From: Accumulibacter sp.
Lineage (GTDB): Bacteria; Pseudomonadota; Gammaproteobacteria; Burkholderiales; Rhodocyclaceae
DNA: 64,000 bases
Direction of reading: 5' to 3'
Assembly: GCF_036625195.1 (NCBI RefSeq)
Contig: NZ_JAZKUG010000001.1
Location: forward strand, 3,286,001 to 3,350,000
The notes beneath the pieces were generated by a model. The model made no database searches. It worked only from the letters and a program-made list of their open reading frames with translations, and had not been told where the DNA came from. This document shows, piece after piece, positions 61,452-64,000 of the stretch (within the stretch, counting starts at the first letter, position 1; each line of letters opens with the position of its first letter). The position numbers and the translations under genes are program-made.

Positions 61452-61473
61452 GCTGCGGGACGCGTCCCTCAGC
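61452..61473. terminator. Hairpin between the converging suhB and lipoprotein genes
   Basis: GCTGCGGGA and TCCCTCAGC pair across a CGCG loop with one mismatch, and the core GGGACGCGTCCC is a perfect palindrome. It lies 20 bases after the suhB stop and covers the stop of the converging gene. There is no T-run, so simple rho-independent termination is doubtful. Confidence 0.35.
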
Positions 61474-61933
61474 CATCGTTGATACCCCAGGTTCCCGGGG
61501 CCGGCGGCGGTGATCCCGGCTGCTGCGGAGGGGTCATCGGCGGGCGCACATCGGCGGGACGACGGTAATCGTGACTGCCGCGCTGTTCCTCGCGCCGGCG
61601 CCACTCCTCCCGCGCCTCGCGCTCGCGGCGCTCTTCCTTGGCGGCACGCTTGTTTTCGCGCTCCGCCTCCTGTCGTCCGCGCTCATAGCCGCGCTCGTAG
61701 TCCTGGCCGCCGTAGCGGTTGTAGCCCTGCTGCCGCTGCGCGTCGCGGTAACCCCGGTCGTAGGCGTCACGCTGGTCGTACGCCGGCTGCCCGTAGCCCG
61801 GCTGGCGACCATAGGAGTAGCCGTCGTAAGGGCGATCGTATTGATCGTATTGGGGAGTGGAGTCGCAGGCGGTGACGGCGAAGAGGCTGCCGATCACGGC
61901 GGCCAGGGACAGGCGTCTGAGGTCAGGGTACAT
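61469..61933 (-). CDS. Tyr/Gln/Arg-rich lipoprotein
   Basis: The product is 154 residues. ATG 61933 stands 8 bases behind GGAGG. The signal ends in the lipobox VTAC, so Cys23 is the lipidated residue; the next residue is Asp, an inner-membrane retention signal in enteric bacteria, though the rule may not hold here. The mature part is very polar: Tyr/Asp/Gln-rich to about residue 75 (YDQYDRPYDGYSYGRQPGYG), then a charged helix (ENKRAAKEERREREAREEW) and a Pro-rich end. No family is recognised. A structural or stress role at the envelope is possible but unproven. Confidence 0.75.
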   Translation of the reverse strand: MYPDLRRLSLAAVIGSLFAVTACDSTPQYDQYDRPYDGYSYGRQPGYGQPAYDQRDAYDRGYRDAQRQQGYNRYGGQDYERGYERGRQEAERENKRAAKEERREREAREEWRRREEQRGSHDYRRPADVRPPMTPPQQPGSPPPAPGTWGINDG

Positions 61934-62131
61934 GCTGGAATTCCTCCGGGGTCGTTGCTGCGAATTGGGCATGTGGCAGGCGGGAAGGTTCGCAATCACC
62001 GACTTCCGCCCGCCCGGCAAGTCGAGCGAAGAACGCGCCCGTCGGCAGGACAGCTCGTCGCATGCCGGCAAGGATAAACCATCCTCGGCGCTTGGTGGGC
62101 GTGGCGGGCCAGTCACGGTCGCCCACCGCGC

Positions 62132-63757
62132 TCAGGCGCTGCGCAGCCGGCACAGGCGAGTCAGCCAGATGGCTGCGAAGGGCAGCAGCAGCCCGAGGGT
62201 GATGGCAGTCAGGAAAAGGCTGCCGAGTTCGCTGTAGTCGGCTGCCACCTTGATGGCCTGGCTGGCCGGGTCGCGTACCTCGCGGCTGACCGGGTAGAGC
62301 TCGTTGAGGTACCTGGTGCCAAGCTGCGAAGCCGACAGCGCCAGGTTGGTGAACGAGGCCATCACCGCGAAGTAGGTCGCCTTGAGACCGGCGGGCGCCG
62401 AATTGGCGATCCACGCCAGCATCGGGACCATCGCGATCTGCCCGAGTGGAGATTCGAGTGCCGTATCGATCAGGGCGATGAAGCGCGCGTCGACGATGCC
62501 GCCGGTTCGCGCCGCAGTCCATTCGTGCAGGCCGTGGTACATGCCGAGCGTCGGCAGGCTGAGCAGCGTTCCGGCGACGGTGAGGAAGCCGACGATGTGG
62601 GCGATCGACCGTTCGCCCATGAAGCGGCGGAAGAGAAAGAGTCCAAGCAGCGTCAGCACGCTCGAGAGCAGCGACAGCCTGGCGAGGAAGGACTGGTCGA
62701 AGCCGAGGACGTCGATCATCCACCAGGTCGAGCCGGCGCCGGGACCGGGGATGGCGCGGAAGACGAAGATGATGATCGCCGTCCCGAGCAGCGTTCGCCG
62801 CGCATCCTCGTCCAGTTCGCGCAGCAGCCGCGCCATCAGGAAGCTGATGATGGCGAAGGATCCGAAGAAGATGATCTCCTGCCCGAACTCGAACTGCGCC
62901 AGGCCGACGCCCAGGCTGAAGGCGACGAAGGCCGCACTGCCGCCGAGAATCCACCAGTTCGGTCGCACCGCTGCGAGCGGTGGCTCGAGCAGCGCCCGCA
63001 GGCGCGCCTCGTCGAAGCCGCGCGCGCGCAGCCGTCGCTCGTCGCGCCGGCGGAGCAACGCGGCGAGCACGACGCCGGCCACCGAAACCAGCGGAATCAG
63101 CAGCGCCATGCCATAGACCTGGGCGTAGACCGCGATCCTTGCCGTCTGCGGCAGCGTCTCGACGCCCTGGAACATGAGGACGTTGATGACCGACACGAGC
63201 ACGCCGCCGCCGATGATCGCCACCCGGCCGAGGGTCTGCAGCGTCGTGTTCATCAGTCGCCGCGTCTCCGCAGGCAGCGGCTGCCCGTGTTCGTCGACGC
63301 GCGGCACCGCCTCGACGGTCATCGCATCGGCGACGACGTCCTGGATGACATAGCCGACCGGTGACAGCAGGGCGGAGACGACGAACCATGCTTCCAGCGA
63401 CATGATGGCGCCCATGCGCAGCGGTTCGCTCACCAGCCCGTACATGATCAGCAGGCTGCTGGCGATCAGCGCCGCACCGAGCCATACCAGGGCCGCCTTG
63501 TGGTGCCAGATGAGGTCGACCAGGTGCCCGATCGGCATCTTCAGTGCCCATGGGATTCCCGCCCAGAAGCCGAGGGCGGCGAGGAATGCGGCCGACAGTC
63601 CGAGGTGCTCCTTGACGAAGAAGGTGCCGACGATGCCGGTCAGCCCGGATACGCCGGCAGCGACGTACACCATCAGTGGCGGCAGGAAGGAGAGCCGCAT
63701 CTCGCGGCCGAGTTCGAGGATGTTGCGGTCGAGCCAGTGGCGGATGGTCGTGAGCAA
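62132..63757 (-). CDS. MFS-type membrane transporter
   Basis: The product is 541 residues from TTG 63757, which follows GGAG by 7 bases; a GTG at 63901 keeps the frame open but codes an Arg/Pro-rich lead unlike a real N-terminus. At least twelve membrane helices are seen, from LPPLMVYVAAGVSGLTGIVG to AITLGLLLPFAAIWL, with a cytoplasmic loop after helix six (ALLRRRDERRLRARGFDEAR). The GIPWALKMPIGHLVDLIWHH region and overall shape resemble MFS and folate/biopterin-like transporters. The substrate cannot be read. It lies 198 bases upstream of the lipoprotein gene on the same strand. Confidence 0.85.
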   Translation of the reverse strand: MLTTIRHWLDRNILELGREMRLSFLPPLMVYVAAGVSGLTGIVGTFFVKEHLGLSAAFLAALGFWAGIPWALKMPIGHLVDLIWHHKAALVWLGAALIASSLLIMYGLVSEPLRMGAIMSLEAWFVVSALLSPVGYVIQDVVADAMTVEAVPRVDEHGQPLPAETRRLMNTTLQTLGRVAIIGGGVLVSVINVLMFQGVETLPQTARIAVYAQVYGMALLIPLVSVAGVVLAALLRRRDERRLRARGFDEARLRALLEPPLAAVRPNWWILGGSAAFVAFSLGVGLAQFEFGQEIIFFGSFAIISFLMARLLRELDEDARRTLLGTAIIIFVFRAIPGPGAGSTWWMIDVLGFDQSFLARLSLLSSVLTLLGLFLFRRFMGERSIAHIVGFLTVAGTLLSLPTLGMYHGLHEWTAARTGGIVDARFIALIDTALESPLGQIAMVPMLAWIANSAPAGLKATYFAVMASFTNLALSASQLGTRYLNELYPVSREVRDPASQAIKVAADYSELGSLFLTAITLGLLLPFAAIWLTRLCRLRSA

Positions 63758-64000
63758 GGCGGAACTCCGGGAAGTCTCGTGCGGCGTCGGGTGCGGCGGG
63801 TGCAGCGCGTGCGGGTCGGGCAGCGGCGGCCGCTGGCGTCGCCATTGTGCACCAAGCGGGCGCCGCGCGGGGGACGGGGGTCGCCGGCGCTGCTGCTTCA
63901 CCTGCCGGGCGAATGGCCGTAGACTAGGGCGTAGGGCGCGCGCGGTCGCCCGGCTGCATCCCGATGCCGGACGGGCTGGCAGGGGAGAGCAGGCAGTCGG

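Noticed and set aside
63758..63901. GTG start at 63901 for the MFS transporter
   Set aside because: The added 48 residues are Arg/Pro/His-rich and unlike a transporter N-terminus; TTG 63757 has a ribosome site.
1..64000. CRISPR array or rRNA operon
   Set aside because: No regularly spaced repeats and no rRNA core sequences were seen in the window.

Overview
The window is high-GC proteobacterial chromosome. The trmJ-cysE-iscR-iscS-iscU-iscA-hscB-hscA-fdx-iscX block, a PEP-CTERM exosortase substrate behind a sigma-54 promoter and arrays of PAS-rich hybrid kinases point to a betaproteobacterium of the Rhodocyclales, plausibly a floc or biofilm former such as Accumulibacter. The taxon is an inference, because no rRNA or marker tree is available here.

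Layout. (1) 2-23959, plus strand: a 24 kb array of sensory proteins. It holds four long hybrid histidine kinases (the first is cut by the window edge), a CHASE-PAS-HisKA_2 kinase, a REC-PAS-kinase, three membrane PAS proteins with no catalytic domain, and one decayed receiver. No DNA-binding or cyclic-di-GMP output domain is present, so the output lies elsewhere. (2) 24037-29275, minus: a three-gene operon joined by 4-bp overlaps. It encodes a TIR plus SIR2-like protein, a STAND-type P-loop NTPase and a HEAT-like seven-helix membrane protein. This is the best candidate for an undescribed conflict or anti-phage system. (3) 29494-31552, minus: iron-type alcohol dehydrogenase, ABM monooxygenase-like protein and a GcvR-like ACT protein. 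(4) 31665-40207, minus: a small secreted protein, a PDZ-TPR-CsgG-like protein and a large Calx-beta, Cys-rich envelope protein gene split by a 2.8 kb insertion sequence. The IS carries a DDE transposase and a DUF4338 (DruA-like) gene, and the split gene can be rejoined in frame. (5) 40467-46705, minus: an FtsX-type permease with its ATPase, an HD-GYP phosphodiesterase, an MltB-like lytic transglycosylase and a small membrane protein. (6) 46706-50444: a gene-poor stretch with a copied permease fragment, the sigma-54-driven PEP-CTERM gene, a truncated DUF4160 next to an intact DUF2442 gene, and tRNA-Pro, tRNA-Arg and tRNA-His. (7) 50445-51551, plus: a zinc metalloprotease. (8) 51601-60556, minus: the ISC iron-sulfur cluster operon with two tandem cysteine desulfurases, preceded by cysE and trmJ. 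An IscR type-1-like site and an iscR promoter overlap the end of cysE. (9) 60623-63757: suhB (plus), then a lipoprotein gene and an MFS-type transporter gene (minus).

How the parts fit. CysE feeds cysteine synthesis. The desulfurases take sulfur from cysteine to the IscU scaffold, HscB/HscA and ferredoxin drive cluster release and reduction, and IscR closes the feedback loop at its own promoter. The kinase array has paired genes (HisKA_2 kinase then REC-kinase; two PAS membrane proteins with 4-bp overlaps) that suggest co-translated signalling complexes. All calls come from reading the sequence; no database search was run.
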